From the NCBI GenBank assembly GCA_015063445.1, contig SVUD01000017.1, positions 1 to 36,380 on the forward strand: a DNA stretch of 36,380 bases, given 5' to 3'. The position numbers and the translations under genes were made by a program. This stretch comes from Oscillospiraceae bacterium (GTDB lineage: Bacteria; Bacillota_A; Clostridia; Oscillospirales; CAG-272). Below the pieces are notes generated by a model that was not told the DNA's origin, did no database searches, and saw only the letters and a program-made list of their open reading frames with translations. This document shows positions 26,616-34,802 of the stretch, one piece after another; the stretch's first letter is position 1; the number at the start of each line of letters is the position of its first letter.

Positions 26616-26861
26616 ATGATTATTAACAAAATCGCGCTGATTATTTCAATAATCGGATCGCTTAACTGGGGTCTTGTCGGTCTTTTCTCCTTCGACCTCG
26701 TTGCATGGATTGCGGGAGGTCCCGAAACTCTTCTTGCAAGAATTATCTACGTTGTAGTAGCTCTTGCGGGTATATGGTGCATTTCTCTGCTCTTCCACGA
26801 GGATGACGAAACGGACAGAGTAACAAGAGACACTCACCGCCAAAGTCACAGTAACGCATAA
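26616..26861 (+). CDS. DUF378 family small membrane protein
   Basis: An 81-residue protein with the DUF378 signature: MIINKIALIISIIGSLNWGLVGL, FDLVAWIAG, then ARIIYVVVALAGIW. Two membrane segments lie at about 4-27 and 40-60, and a polar His/Arg/Asp-rich tail follows. The ATG at 26616 is chosen because GAGG sits 8 nt upstream (26604-26607). The in-frame ATG at 26577 has no ribosome binding site. Function of the family is unknown. A terminator follows directly. Confidence 0.82.
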   Translation: MIINKIALIISIIGSLNWGLVGLFSFDLVAWIAGGPETLLARIIYVVVALAGIWCISLLFHEDDETDRVTRDTHRQSHSNA

Positions 26862-26867
26862 AAGAGG

Positions 26868-26906
26868 GGCATTTCGGCACTTTTCGTGTCGGAATGCCTT
26901 TTCTTT
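26868..26906 (+). terminator. Rho-independent terminator after the DUF378 gene
   Basis: A 13-bp stem, GGCATTTCGGCAC (26868-26880) with GTGTCGGAATGCC (26886-26898) including two G-T pairs, has a TTTTC loop and a TTTTCTTTT tail. Confidence 0.92.
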
Positions 26907-27005
26907 TCGCTTTAAACAGCCTATGCTGAAATGCATATTATGTAAAGTAGGAAGTTTTTTATATTTTGTGTTTTAAATCTGCCAAAGTGTGGCAAAAATA
27001 AGATA

Positions 27006-27023
27006 AACGGAAGCTTTTCCGTT
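27006..27023. repeat. Perfect 7-bp inverted repeat upstream of the mazF-like gene
   Basis: AACGGAA (27006-27012), loop GCTT, then TTCCGTT (27017-27023), about 40 nt before the start codon. It may be an operator or a weak hairpin. Confidence 0.4.
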
Positions 27024-27063
27024 AAAAAAGAAATTTCAAAGGAGATATAAAGGCTTTTCGGAA

Positions 27064-27429
27064 ATGGAAATTAACATAAAACGCGGAGATATTTACTACG
27101 CCGACCTCAGCCCCGTTGTCGGAAGTGAGCAAGGCGGCTTAAGACCTGTTCTTATCGTACAAAATGATGTTGGTAATAAATACAGTCCCACGGTTATAGC
27201 CGCCGCCATAACCTCAAAAATGGGCAAAACAAAGCTTCCTACTCATATAGACGTCGTTGGAAACCAGGTCGGACTCGCTAAAGACAGCGTGATCCTGCTT
27301 GAGCAAATAAGAACCATAGATAAAAAAAGACTTAAGGAAAAAATGGGACATCTTGATGACGACACTATGAAAAACGTCAACGATGCTATTGGCGTTAGCT
27401 TCGGGCTGAGCGGGAGTGAGATAACCTGA
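27064..27429 (+). CDS. ndoA: MazF/EndoA-type endoribonuclease without an adjacent antitoxin
   Basis: The 121 residues match B. subtilis EndoA (NdoA/MazF) closely along the length: [76 protein letters not shown]. The catalytic residues expected in the family are present (R27 in GLRPVLI and T50 in AAAIT). MazF enzymes cut RNA at short specific sites. Normally a MazE-type antitoxin gene lies directly upstream; here the upstream gene is DUF378 behind a terminator, and the 160-bp gap has no antitoxin-sized frame. A clear GGAG is 19 nt from the ATG; AAAGG at 10 nt may serve instead. Confidence 0.92.
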   Translation: MEINIKRGDIYYADLSPVVGSEQGGLRPVLIVQNDVGNKYSPTVIAAAITSKMGKTKLPTHIDVVGNQVGLAKDSVILLEQIRTIDKKRLKEKMGHLDDDTMKNVNDAIGVSFGLSGSEIT

Positions 27430-27441
27430 CAGTCTTACTAA

Positions 27442-27484
27442 AACGGCGGTCGAATTTTTGCTTTTGCCCGCCGTTTCGCTCTTT
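27442..27484 (+). terminator. Probable terminator after the mazF-like gene
   Basis: AACGGCGG (27442-27449) pairs with CCGCCGTT (27468-27475) around an 18-nt T-rich loop, followed by TCGCTCTTTT. The T-tract is modest. Confidence 0.65.
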
Positions 27485-27600
27485 TAAGTATAATCTCGTA
27501 TAATGTTCGCGCTGAAAGTATATTCTTTTTGTAATATACCTTATTCCTTTCTCATAGAATAGACTGTAAGAAAATCAAACCGCAGGAAAGGAAATAAAAA

Positions 27601-28542
27601 ATGACAAACGTATATAAACCCGAGGGTGCAAGAATTTCCACTATACAGAACAGAGAATACGTATCCTCGCTTTCGGGACTCGAGAAGGCTCTTGAAAGAC
27701 AGCTTATACTTGAAGCTCCCGCAATTCTCTGCGACCACAATTTCAATTTACATATTTCTCTCGGAGGCGGAATTTCGGGAATAATACCGAGAGATGAATG
27801 CGAATATATCAAAAAAAACGAAGAAATAAAGGATATAGCAATTTTGACGAGAGTTGGAAAGCCGGTTTGCTTCAAGGTGCTCGGATTTAAAAGAAATGAA
27901 AGCGGGGGCACGATCGCAGTTCTTTCGCGTAAAGCGGCGCAAAGAGAATGCGTGCTGAATTACGTTTCGGGACTTGTATCAGGCGATATAATTCCAGCGA
28001 GGGTGACTCATCTTGAAAGCTTCGGCGCTTTCGTTGATATCGGATGCGGAATAATTTCCCTTCTATCTATCGACTGCATTTCGGTTTCAAGGATTTCGCA
28101 CCCGTCGGCAAGGCTTTCTGTCGGCGATACTATGTTTGCCGTTGTTAAGAGCATTGATGACAAGGGCAGAGTTTATATAACCGAGCGAGAGCTTCTCGGC
28201 AGCTGGGAGGAAAACGTTTCACGCTTTTCCGAGGGGCAGACCGTCAGGGGCGTTGTTAGAAGCATTGAAAGCTACGGAATCTTCGTGGAGCTTGCGCCGA
28301 ATCTTGCGGGACTTGCCGAATATAAGGAAAACGTCTACCCCGAGCAGACGGCGGCGGTATACATAAAAAGCATTATAGCTGATAAAATGAAGGTTAAGCT
28401 CATCATAATAGATACTGCCGACGAGCCGCTTTACCGCCAGCCGCTCGAATATTTTATAGATCCCGAAAAGACACGCCATATAGACAAATGGACCTACTCG
28501 CCTCCCGGATGCAAAAAGCTTATCGAAAGCTCGTTTGGTTAA
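27601..28542 (+). CDS. S1 RNA-binding domain protein (ribosomal protein S1-like)
   Basis: A 313-residue protein with two clear S1 domains: about 128-197 (GDIIPARVTHLESFGAFVDIG) and about 211-271 (GQTVRGVVRSIESYGIFVEL). An N-terminal region (36-110) looks like a third, divergent S1 fold (HISLGGGISGIIPRDE). Such short S1 proteins are common in Clostridia and bind mRNA or the ribosome; the exact role is uncertain. AAAGGA precedes the ATG. The C-terminal 40 residues (EYFIDPEKTRHIDKWTYSPPG) are outside the S1 folds. Confidence 0.85.
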   Translation: MTNVYKPEGARISTIQNREYVSSLSGLEKALERQLILEAPAILCDHNFNLHISLGGGISGIIPRDECEYIKKNEEIKDIAILTRVGKPVCFKVLGFKRNESGGTIAVLSRKAAQRECVLNYVSGLVSGDIIPARVTHLESFGAFVDIGCGIISLLSIDCISVSRISHPSARLSVGDTMFAVVKSIDDKGRVYITERELLGSWEENVSRFSEGQTVRGVVRSIESYGIFVELAPNLAGLAEYKENVYPEQTAAVYIKSIIADKMKVKLIIIDTADEPLYRQPLEYFIDPEKTRHIDKWTYSPPGCKKLIESSFG

Positions 28543-28589
28543 TTTTTTATTTATTTTTACAAAAAGGTACAAAAAGATATTTCTTTCTA

Positions 28590-28618
28590 TTGACAAGCAC
28601 CTTAAATTGTGATATACT
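28590..28618 (+). promoter_or_regulatory. Strong sigma-A promoter of scfA
   Basis: Perfect -35 TTGACA (28590-28595), 17-nt spacer, extended TG, -10 TATACT (28613-28618). It is among the best promoters in the window, fitting a highly expressed short peptide. Confidence 0.92.
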
Positions 28619-28650
28619 TTATTAGCGATATTTTTTTGGAGGCGTTTACT

Positions 28651-28800
28651 ATGGAACATATTAAGACCATTGAAACAAGAAACCTTTGCGACAGCGCAAA
28701 GAATGGCGGATGCGGCGAATGCCAGACCTCTTGCCAGTCTGCTTGCAAGACCAGCTGCGGCATAGCTAATCAGCAGTGCGAGAACAAGGAAAGCAAGTAA
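28651..28800 (+). CDS. scfA: SCIFF ranthipeptide precursor (six-cysteine in forty-five)
   Basis: A 49-residue peptide starting MEHIKTIETRNL, with the Cys-rich core C-GEC-QTSC-QSAC-KTSC-GIANQQC (C21, C24, C28, C32, C36, C43). It is a SCIFF precursor in which a radical-SAM maturase makes Cys-to-Thr/other thioether links. An additional cysteine, C13 (RNLC), lies outside the usual six. The ATG at 28651 is chosen because GGAGG is 8 nt upstream (28638-28642); the longer frame would begin inside the promoter. scfB, the maturase, follows after a terminator-like hairpin. Confidence 0.95.
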   Translation: MEHIKTIETRNLCDSAKNGGCGECQTSCQSACKTSCGIANQQCENKESK

Positions 28801-28823
28801 GATAAGCTGCGCTTCTGCGCTTT

Positions 28824-28855
28824 AAAAATGCCGCCTGCTTTGGCGGCATTTTTAT
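28824..28855 (+). terminator. Terminator or attenuator between scfA and scfB
   Basis: ATGCCGCC (28828-28835) pairs perfectly with GGCGGCAT (28842-28849) with a 6-nt loop, followed by TTTTTATT. It probably lowers maturase transcription relative to the precursor. Confidence 0.88.
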
Positions 28856-28888
28856 TGATAACAAAGAAATTTCGCTAAAATTACATCG

Positions 28889-28912
28889 TAATAAGGCTTC
28901 CCTGCCTTATTA
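28889..28912. repeat. Perfect 9-bp inverted repeat just upstream of scfB
   Basis: TAATAAGGC (28889-28897), 6-nt loop, GCCTTATTA (28904-28912), ending about 12 nt before the scfB ribosome binding site. It has no T-tract, so it is more likely a protective or regulatory hairpin or an operator. Confidence 0.55.
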
Positions 28913-28934
28913 AAAACGGTAGATAGGATATAAA

Positions 28935-30311
28935 ATGATACACCAGTATAAACTTTCCGGATATAATATCGTGCTTGACGTTTGCTCGGGCGCAATACAC
29001 GTTGTTGACGAGGTTGCTTACGATATTATTGAGGCGTACGAAAAAAAGAGCCGCGAGGAAATAATTGATTCCCTTGCGGAAAAATACAGCGGAAGAGCGG
29101 ATATTTCACGCTCGGATATTGAAGAATGCTTCTCGCAGGTTGAAGCGCTCAAGGCTTCGGGAAAGCTCTTTAAGGAGGATACCTTCGAGCCTATGGCGGG
29201 AAAGCTTAAGGAAAAGACCGCGGGAGTCGTTAAGGCTCTTTGCTTACATATTGCGCATACCTGCAATCTTAACTGCTCTTATTGCTTTGCGAGTCAGGGT
29301 AAGTATCACGGTGACAGAGCCGTTATGAGCTTTGAGGTTGGAAAGCGCGCTCTCGATTTCCTTATTGAAAACTCGGGCTCAAGACGTAATCTTGAGGTTG
29401 ACTTCTTCGGTGGAGAGCCTCTTATGAATTTCGACGTTGTTAAACAGCTCGTTGCATACGCCAGAGAGGTTGAAAAGAAGCATAACAAAAACTTCCGCTT
29501 CACTCTCACCACCAACGGCGTTCTTATTGATGATGACGTTATCGATTTCGCAAACAAGGAAATGAGCAACGTTGTTTTAAGCCTTGACGGAAGAAAAGAA
29601 ATTCACGACCGATTCAGAGTTGACTACGCGGGTAACGGAAGCTTTGATAAAATAGTTCCAAAGTTCAAAAAGCTCGTTGACGCTCGCGGCGGTAAGAACT
29701 ATTACATGCGAGGAACGTTTACTCACGCTAACCCCGATTTTCTTGAGGATATAAAGGTTATGCTTGATCTCGGCTTTAACGAGCTTAGTATGGAGCCCGT
29801 TGTTTGCGCTCCCGGTGACCCCGCCGAGCTTACAGACAGCGATATGGAAATAGTCAAGGAGCAGTATGAGAAGCTTGCGGCTCTTATGCTCAAGCGCCAT
29901 AAGGAAGGACGCCCCTTCACCTTCTATCACTATATGATAGACCTTACGGGCGGACCTTGTATCTACAAGAGAATATCCGGCTGCGGCTCGGGTACAGAAT
30001 ATATGGCTGTCACGCCTTGGGGTGACCTTTATCCCTGCCACCAGTTTGTAGGCGAGGAAAAGTACAAGCTCGGTGATATTTACAGTGGTGTGACAAACGA
30101 GTGCGCACAGTGCGAATTTGCGGAATGCAACGTTTATTCCAGGGCAGAATGTCGTGACTGCTGGGCGAGACTCTATTGCTCGGGCGGTTGCGCGGCTAAC
30201 GCTTATCACGCAACAGGCTCTGTCAAAGGCATTTACGAGAAGGGTTGCGAGCTCTTCAAGAAGCGCATGGAATGCGCTATTATGCTTGAGATTGCAAAGC
30301 AATTCGAGTAA
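28935..30311 (+). CDS. scfB: SCIFF peptide maturase, radical SAM/SPASM thioether-forming enzyme
   Basis: ScfB installs thioether crosslinks in the SCIFF peptide. The 458 residues contain an N-terminal RiPP-recognition-like region (1-90, beginning MIHQYKLSGYNIVLDVCSGAIHVVD), the radical-SAM CxxxCxxC motif C110-NLN-C114-SY-C117, the GGEP motif (FFGGEPLMNF), and a SPASM/auxiliary cluster region from CIYKRISGCGSGTEYMAVTPWGDLYPCHQF to the final CSGGCAANAY. Length is normal. A GGATA-type ribosome binding site precedes the ATG. It lies directly after its substrate scfA. Confidence 0.97.
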   Translation: MIHQYKLSGYNIVLDVCSGAIHVVDEVAYDIIEAYEKKSREEIIDSLAEKYSGRADISRSDIEECFSQVEALKASGKLFKEDTFEPMAGKLKEKTAGVVKALCLHIAHTCNLNCSYCFASQGKYHGDRAVMSFEVGKRALDFLIENSGSRRNLEVDFFGGEPLMNFDVVKQLVAYAREVEKKHNKNFRFTLTTNGVLIDDDVIDFANKEMSNVVLSLDGRKEIHDRFRVDYAGNGSFDKIVPKFKKLVDARGGKNYYMRGTFTHANPDFLEDIKVMLDLGFNELSMEPVVCAPGDPAELTDSDMEIVKEQYEKLAALMLKRHKEGRPFTFYHYMIDLTGGPCIYKRISGCGSGTEYMAVTPWGDLYPCHQFVGEEKYKLGDIYSGVTNECAQCEFAECNVYSRAECRDCWARLYCSGGCAANAYHATGSVKGIYEKGCELFKKRMECAIMLEIAKQFE

Positions 30312-30344
30312 TTTCAACGATAGCAAAACTCAAATAAATTCAAG

Positions 30345-30377
30345 CGGCGGATTTCGTTTTTTATACGGAAACCGCCG
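30345..30377 (+). other. Leader hairpin before the decarboxylase-fold gene
   Basis: CGGCGG (30345-30350) pairs with CCGCCG (30372-30377). The stem continues imperfectly with TTTCGT and ACGGAA around a T-rich loop. No T-tract follows, and the ribosome binding site GAGGAG starts 10 nt later. It may be the end of the scfB message or a translation-control hairpin. Confidence 0.5.
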
Positions 30378-30397
30378 AAAGTATATGAGGAGAAAAA

Positions 30398-31726
30398 ATG
30401 AACACTCCTATTTATGATTTTGTGCAAAAATACGCCGAAAGCTCACACGTGCGTATGCATATGCCCGGTCATAAGGGATCGGGAAATGCCGAGAAATATG
30501 ATATAACCGAGATTTCGGGAGCTGACAGTCTTTACGAGGCGAGCGGCATAATAAAGGAGAGCGAGGAAAAAGCTTCACGTCTGTTCGGCGCAGATACATT
30601 TTACTCCGCCGAGGGCTCGTCACTGTCTATACGCGCTATGATAATGCTTATAGATATCTATGCAAAATCGCAAGACAAAGACACCCTGATACTTGCTTCG
30701 AGAAATGCGCACAAGGTGTTTGTAAGTGCGGTGGCGATTATCGGCTGCGACACTCGGTGGATATGTGGCAGCACGGACTCCTATCTCTCTTCGTGTATTA
30801 CCGCAGAGGACGTTGAAAATGCTATTCTGACTTCGCAAAAAACTCCAACTGCGGTATACCTGACATCACCCGACTATCTCGGAAATATGCTTGATATAAA
30901 GGCAATATCCGAGGTTTGCAAAAGGCACGGTGTTTTACTTGCCGTAGATAATGCGCACGGGGCTTACCTTAGGTTCCTTGAATCTTCGCTTCACCCCATC
31001 GATCTCGGAGCTGATATCGCGTGCGACTCGGCGCATAAAACGCTTCCCTGTCTTACGGGAGCGGCTTATCTGCACGTATCGAAGGATGCGCCTCGGATAC
31101 TCAAGGAAAACGCAAAAAATGCTATGGCGCTTTTCGGCTCAACGAGTCCCTCATATCTTATACTCGCTTCGCTCGATAAAGCGAATAAATATCTCGAGGC
31201 TGATTTTAGGGACGAGCTTTCAGCTCTTATAAAAAAACTCGATTTACTGAAAGAGGCACTTTTGAAGCTCGGATATTCACTTTACGGGAACGAACCGATG
31301 AAGCTGACGGTCAAGACAAAGCCATACGGATATTACGGATTCGACCTTGCGAAAGAGCTCGAGAAAAAAGGAATTATCCCCGAATTTGCGGACAGAGATT
31401 TTCTCACCCTCATGCCAAGCACGAAAACAACCGATGCCGATCTACAAGCGCTCACGGAAGCCTTTTCTAAAATAGAAAAGCGAGAGGCTATCGCAGAAGC
31501 CGCGCCCGAGGTGGTAATTCCCGAAAGAAAGATGCCTCCTCGCGAGGCGGTTCTCTCTCTTAGCGAATGGATTTCAGTCGATTCTGCCATCGGAAGAGTG
31601 CTTGCGGATATAACCGTTGGCTGCCCGCCAGCAGTACCGATAATCGTATCCGGTGAGATAATCGACGAAAACGCTGTCAAAGCGTTTAAATACTACGGAA
31701 TTGAAAAAATAAAGGTTGTTAAATAA
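30398..31726 (+). CDS. Orn/Lys/Arg decarboxylase-family PLP enzyme
   Basis: The 442 residues follow the fold-type I decarboxylase family (SpeA/YaaO-like of Firmicutes). Motifs are MHMPGHKGS (20-28), the PLP-contacting VDNAHGAY (183-190), and the PLP lysine K214 in SAHKTLPCLTGAAYLH. The C-terminal domain ends with GCPPAVPIIVSGEIIDENAV, typical of the family. It is about 40-50 residues shorter than B. subtilis SpeA. The substrate (arginine, lysine or ornithine) cannot be told here. No polyamine-pathway neighbour is present, so a different PLP reaction is possible. GAGGAG is 5 nt before the ATG. Confidence 0.88.
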   Translation: MNTPIYDFVQKYAESSHVRMHMPGHKGSGNAEKYDITEISGADSLYEASGIIKESEEKASRLFGADTFYSAEGSSLSIRAMIMLIDIYAKSQDKDTLILASRNAHKVFVSAVAIIGCDTRWICGSTDSYLSSCITAEDVENAILTSQKTPTAVYLTSPDYLGNMLDIKAISEVCKRHGVLLAVDNAHGAYLRFLESSLHPIDLGADIACDSAHKTLPCLTGAAYLHVSKDAPRILKENAKNAMALFGSTSPSYLILASLDKANKYLEADFRDELSALIKKLDLLKEALLKLGYSLYGNEPMKLTVKTKPYGYYGFDLAKELEKKGIIPEFADRDFLTLMPSTKTTDADLQALTEAFSKIEKREAIAEAAPEVVIPERKMPPREAVLSLSEWISVDSAIGRVLADITVGCPPAVPIIVSGEIIDENAVKAFKYYGIEKIKVVK

Positions 31727-31758
31727 TTCTTTAAAACAAAATTAAAGACAGAGTTATT

Positions 31759-32583
31759 ATGAAAGAAACAGAAATATTAATCTACGATCAAAATATATGG
31801 GGATGCACGAGGGGCAGTGACGTTATCGCAAACAGATGCCGCCTTGTTGCCGAGCTTATCGACTATCACGATGCCGACGTTATTGCGTTTCAGGAATGCA
31901 GCAAGGCTGCGAGAAACAGCGATGACGGAAACGTGGCGAAGCTTCTCTCCCCCGTTTACGAGGAAGTGCCGCATAATGCCGAGGGAAATAATTTTACCCC
32001 GGTTTTCTATAAGACCGAGCGTTTTTCTGTTCTTGAGTCGGGATACGTTTTATACGAAAGGCAGCGTCCTACAAACTCAAAGTCTATAACCTATGCCGTT
32101 TTTGAGGATAAGGAAAACGGCGTTCGCTTCGGAATACTTTCCGCTCATTTTTGGTGGAAGGTTGATAGCGCTGAGGATGACAATATCCGCCTTTACAATG
32201 CGCAGCTTCTCGGCGAATATGCCGAGAAAATCAAGGAAAAATACGATATACCCGTATTTCTTATGGGGGATTTTAACTGCGGTACGAATTCTTCGGCAAG
32301 TATTACTCCATATCTCTATCTTAAGGATAAATTCCTTGATCTCAGAGAGGTTGCGCCGATAAGCACCGATGCTTTGACGCAGCACGAATACCCGACGAGA
32401 AATTCCGACGGCGCTTATACGGCTGACTGGCGTCTCGAAGCCGAAAGCGGTATTGATCACATCTTTGTTACCGAGCACAGAAGCGTTGCGATAGATAGTT
32501 TTGAGATAGACGAATCCGACGAGGCTTACGCTTCATCCGACCACTACCCTCTAATCGCAAGAGCGAGAATTTTCGGCGGCTGA
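31759..32583 (+). CDS. Endonuclease/exonuclease/phosphatase-fold protein
   Basis: A 274-residue EEP-superfamily enzyme. The metal and catalytic motifs are all seen: N12 (YDQNIWG), Q45-E46 (FQE), H130 (LSAHFWW), G170-D-F-N173, D233-H234 (GIDHIF), and S260-D-H262-Y-P. These residues bind Mg2+ and cut phosphodiester or phosphomonoester bonds. There is no signal peptide, so it works in the cytoplasm. The substrate, a nucleic acid, lipid head group or sugar phosphate, is unknown. It is followed 1 nt later by the pseudouridine synthase gene, so both are probably on one transcript. Confidence 0.88.
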   Translation: MKETEILIYDQNIWGCTRGSDVIANRCRLVAELIDYHDADVIAFQECSKAARNSDDGNVAKLLSPVYEEVPHNAEGNNFTPVFYKTERFSVLESGYVLYERQRPTNSKSITYAVFEDKENGVRFGILSAHFWWKVDSAEDDNIRLYNAQLLGEYAEKIKEKYDIPVFLMGDFNCGTNSSASITPYLYLKDKFLDLREVAPISTDALTQHEYPTRNSDGAYTADWRLEAESGIDHIFVTEHRSVAIDSFEIDESDEAYASSDHYPLIARARIFGG

Positions 32584-32584
32584 T

Positions 32585-33433
32585 ATGAAAGAAATGAAAA
32601 TTACCGTCACTGAAAATTATGACGGTATAAAAATTGTAGATTTTTTGAAGCGCGGAATGTCGCTCTCGGTATCGCTTGTTAAAAAGGTCAAGTTTGGCGG
32701 CGTTTTTATAAACGGTGTGAACGTGCATATGCGCGCCATAGTTCATACGGGTGACTCGGTTTTAGTCAAGCTCCCCGACGAGCAGAGCGAAAATATCGCG
32801 GCTAAGAAAATACCGCTTGATATAGTTTATGAGGACGAATACCTGATAGCCGTAAACAAGCCGTCAGGTATGCCTACACATCCCTCGCGAGGCAATAGTC
32901 TTACAACTCTCGCCGAGGGTATTATGGCGTATTTTGCGCCCGAAAGCTTTGTTTTCCGAGCGATAAACCGTCTCGACAGAGATACGAGCGGTATCGTTAT
33001 TATCGCAAAGGATGCCGTAACCGCAGACAAGCTTTCAAAGGAAATGAAGCGAGGCGGTTTCGTTAAAAAATATTCCGCTATTGTTTCAGGTGTTCCCTCG
33101 CCCGAGGAGGCAACGGTAGACGCTCCTATTGAGCGTGTCTCCGAAGGGAATATAAAGCGTGAGGTACGCGCCGACGGGAAACGAGCGATAACCGATTACA
33201 AGGTTATCAAAAAGCTCGATAACGGCGACAGCGTTTTGGATATAACACTCCACACGGGCAGAACGCATCAGATAAGAGTGCATATGGCTTATATAGGACA
33301 TCCTCTCCGCCACGATTTTCTATACGGCGATAAGGTTGACGGCAAGATATATAAGCTCCACGCAAAGTCAATAGAATTCACACATCCTTTCAAAAATGAA
33401 AGAATGATTCTAACAAAGGATGCCGAGTTTTAA
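32585..33433 (+). CDS. RluA-family pseudouridine synthase
   Basis: A 282-residue RNA pseudouridine synthase of the RluA/RluD type. The N-terminal S4-like domain lies at about 18-62 (FLKRGMSLSVSLVKKVKFGGVFING). The catalytic domain has NKPSGMPTHPS (91-101) and the active-site loop R-L-D131-x-x-T-S-G. The later motifs YSAIVSG, DYKVI and THQIRVHMAYIGHPL are all present. Whether it acts on 23S rRNA or tRNA cannot be told. Its start is 1 nt after the EEP gene stop. Confidence 0.95.
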   Translation: MKEMKITVTENYDGIKIVDFLKRGMSLSVSLVKKVKFGGVFINGVNVHMRAIVHTGDSVLVKLPDEQSENIAAKKIPLDIVYEDEYLIAVNKPSGMPTHPSRGNSLTTLAEGIMAYFAPESFVFRAINRLDRDTSGIVIIAKDAVTADKLSKEMKRGGFVKKYSAIVSGVPSPEEATVDAPIERVSEGNIKREVRADGKRAITDYKVIKKLDNGDSVLDITLHTGRTHQIRVHMAYIGHPLRHDFLYGDKVDGKIYKLHAKSIEFTHPFKNERMILTKDAEF

Positions 33434-33455
33434 ACCTAAAAACAAATAAAAATCA

Positions 33456-33502
33456 ATCGACAGCTTAATACCATTTTCGGTAAAAAGCTGCCGATTTTTT
33501 GC
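33456..33502 (+). terminator. Rho-independent terminator after the pseudouridine synthase gene
   Basis: ATCG-A-CAGCTT (33456-33466) pairs with AAGCTG-C-CGAT (33485-33495), a 10-bp stem with one mismatch, plus an ACC/GGT inner stem. It is followed by TTTTTTGCTTTTTT. Confidence 0.88.
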
Positions 33503-33558
33503 TTTTTTAACAACTAAAGCGCAGCTTGAGTTTTTTTACTATATCAGCAAAAGTATTA

Positions 33559-33587
33559 TTGACCGTTTCAAAAAAATGTGTTATACT
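33559..33587 (+). promoter_or_regulatory. Sigma-A promoter of the nagA-kinase operon
   Basis: -35 TTGACC (33559-33564), 17-nt spacer, extended TG, -10 TATACT (33582-33587), 52 nt before the nagA ATG. Confidence 0.88.
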
Positions 33588-33639
33588 TTATCTACGAAAA
33601 TATAAAATTATCTTACGTGAAAGCAAGGTGTTTACGTTT

Positions 33640-34773
33640 ATGACGATTATTATAAAAAATGGATTTGTTATAAACCCCGATTTTTCGGGATTTTCAAAAA
33701 GGGACGTTATAATTGAAAACGGACGTATTACGGAAAAAGCAAGTGACAACTCCAAAATCAAGCAAATTGACGCGGAAGGAAAATACGTTCTTCCGGGGCT
33801 TATTGATATACATAATCACGGTGCTTTGGGGATAACTTACGCGAATGCTGATAGCTTTGATGCCGCTCTCGAATACTGCGCAAAGGAAGGAATAACCTCT
33901 GTTCTTCCGACGCTTTACGTAAACTCGATTGACAATTTAATTCTGCAGACAGAAAAAATTATAGAAAAGAAGGATGCTTTTCACGGCGGAGCGAATATTC
34001 TTGGAATACACGTCGAAGGACCTTTTATTTCCGAAAAAAAGACAGGCGCTATGCGAGCTTCCGCGGATAAGCCAACTGTGGAAAGCTTAAGTCGCCTAAT
34101 AGCCTCGGGAAAAGGTTTTATAAAGGTGATGACGATAGCGCCCGAGGTAGAAAATGCTGCTGAGCTGATAAAAGAGGGCGTTCGCCACGGAATACGTATG
34201 TCTATAGGTCACACCGATGCCGATTACGTCGAGGCTATGGCGGCTATCGAGGCGGGAGCAACGGGCTCTACGCACACCTTCAACGCAATGCGCCCCTTCA
34301 ATCACCGTGAAAGCGGAGTTTTAGGCGCTGTGCTGACGGACAAGCGTGTAAGCTGCGAGATGATATGCGATCTTGTTCATCTTTCTGAGGCAACGATAAG
34401 GCTCATATACGCCGCAAAGGGCTCGGATAACGTTATTCTTATCAGCGATAATATTCCACCCGCAGGACTCCCCGACGGTGACTATATGGTTGACGGAATA
34501 CTGAATACGGTAAAGGACGGACTTTGCACGGTTAATGACGGAAAAACGATTGCGGGAAGCATCCAAAGTCAAGTCACCGGAGCGAAAAATTTAATAAAGC
34601 TCGGTATTCCAATTAATGAAGTGTCAAAAATGAGCTCATACAATCCGGCGCTCGCCATAGGAATGGAAAACGAGCTCGGCTCTATAGAAAACGGAAAACG
34701 CGGTGATATTATAATAGTTGACGAGTGCTTCAACGTTGAACACACTATCCTAAACGGAGAAATGTTCAGATAA
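33640..34773 (+). CDS. nagA: N-acetylglucosamine-6-phosphate deacetylase
   Basis: NagA removes acetate from GlcNAc-6-phosphate, feeding glucosamine-6-phosphate to glycolysis or wall synthesis. From the ATG at 33640 the protein has 378 residues. Its metal and active-site residues are visible: H58-N-H60 (GLIDIHNHG), E126 (HVEGPFI), H191 (GHTDA), H212 (THTFNAM) and D270 (LISDNIPPAGLPDG). The longer frame would start upstream of the promoter, so it is rejected; AAGGTG lies about 9 nt before the chosen ATG. A kinase fusion gene follows 29 bp later. Confidence 0.95.
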   Translation: MTIIIKNGFVINPDFSGFSKRDVIIENGRITEKASDNSKIKQIDAEGKYVLPGLIDIHNHGALGITYANADSFDAALEYCAKEGITSVLPTLYVNSIDNLILQTEKIIEKKDAFHGGANILGIHVEGPFISEKKTGAMRASADKPTVESLSRLIASGKGFIKVMTIAPEVENAAELIKEGVRHGIRMSIGHTDADYVEAMAAIEAGATGSTHTFNAMRPFNHRESGVLGAVLTDKRVSCEMICDLVHLSEATIRLIYAAKGSDNVILISDNIPPAGLPDGDYMVDGILNTVKDGLCTVNDGKTIAGSIQSQVTGAKNLIKLGIPINEVSKMSSYNPALAIGMENELGSIENGKRGDIIIVDECFNVEHTILNGEMFR

Positions 34774-34802
34774 GCAATTCACCAAAGCTAAGGAGATTTA
34801 AA

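Noticed and set aside
27489..27504. Two consecutive TATAAT motifs before the S1-domain gene
   Set aside because: No matching -35 box at proper distance for either; the region overlaps the end of the mazF terminator. It could be a real promoter but is not supported.
33526..33639. Upstream extension of NagA (38 codons)
   Set aside because: It would run through the promoter; homology to NagA begins at MTIIIKNG.
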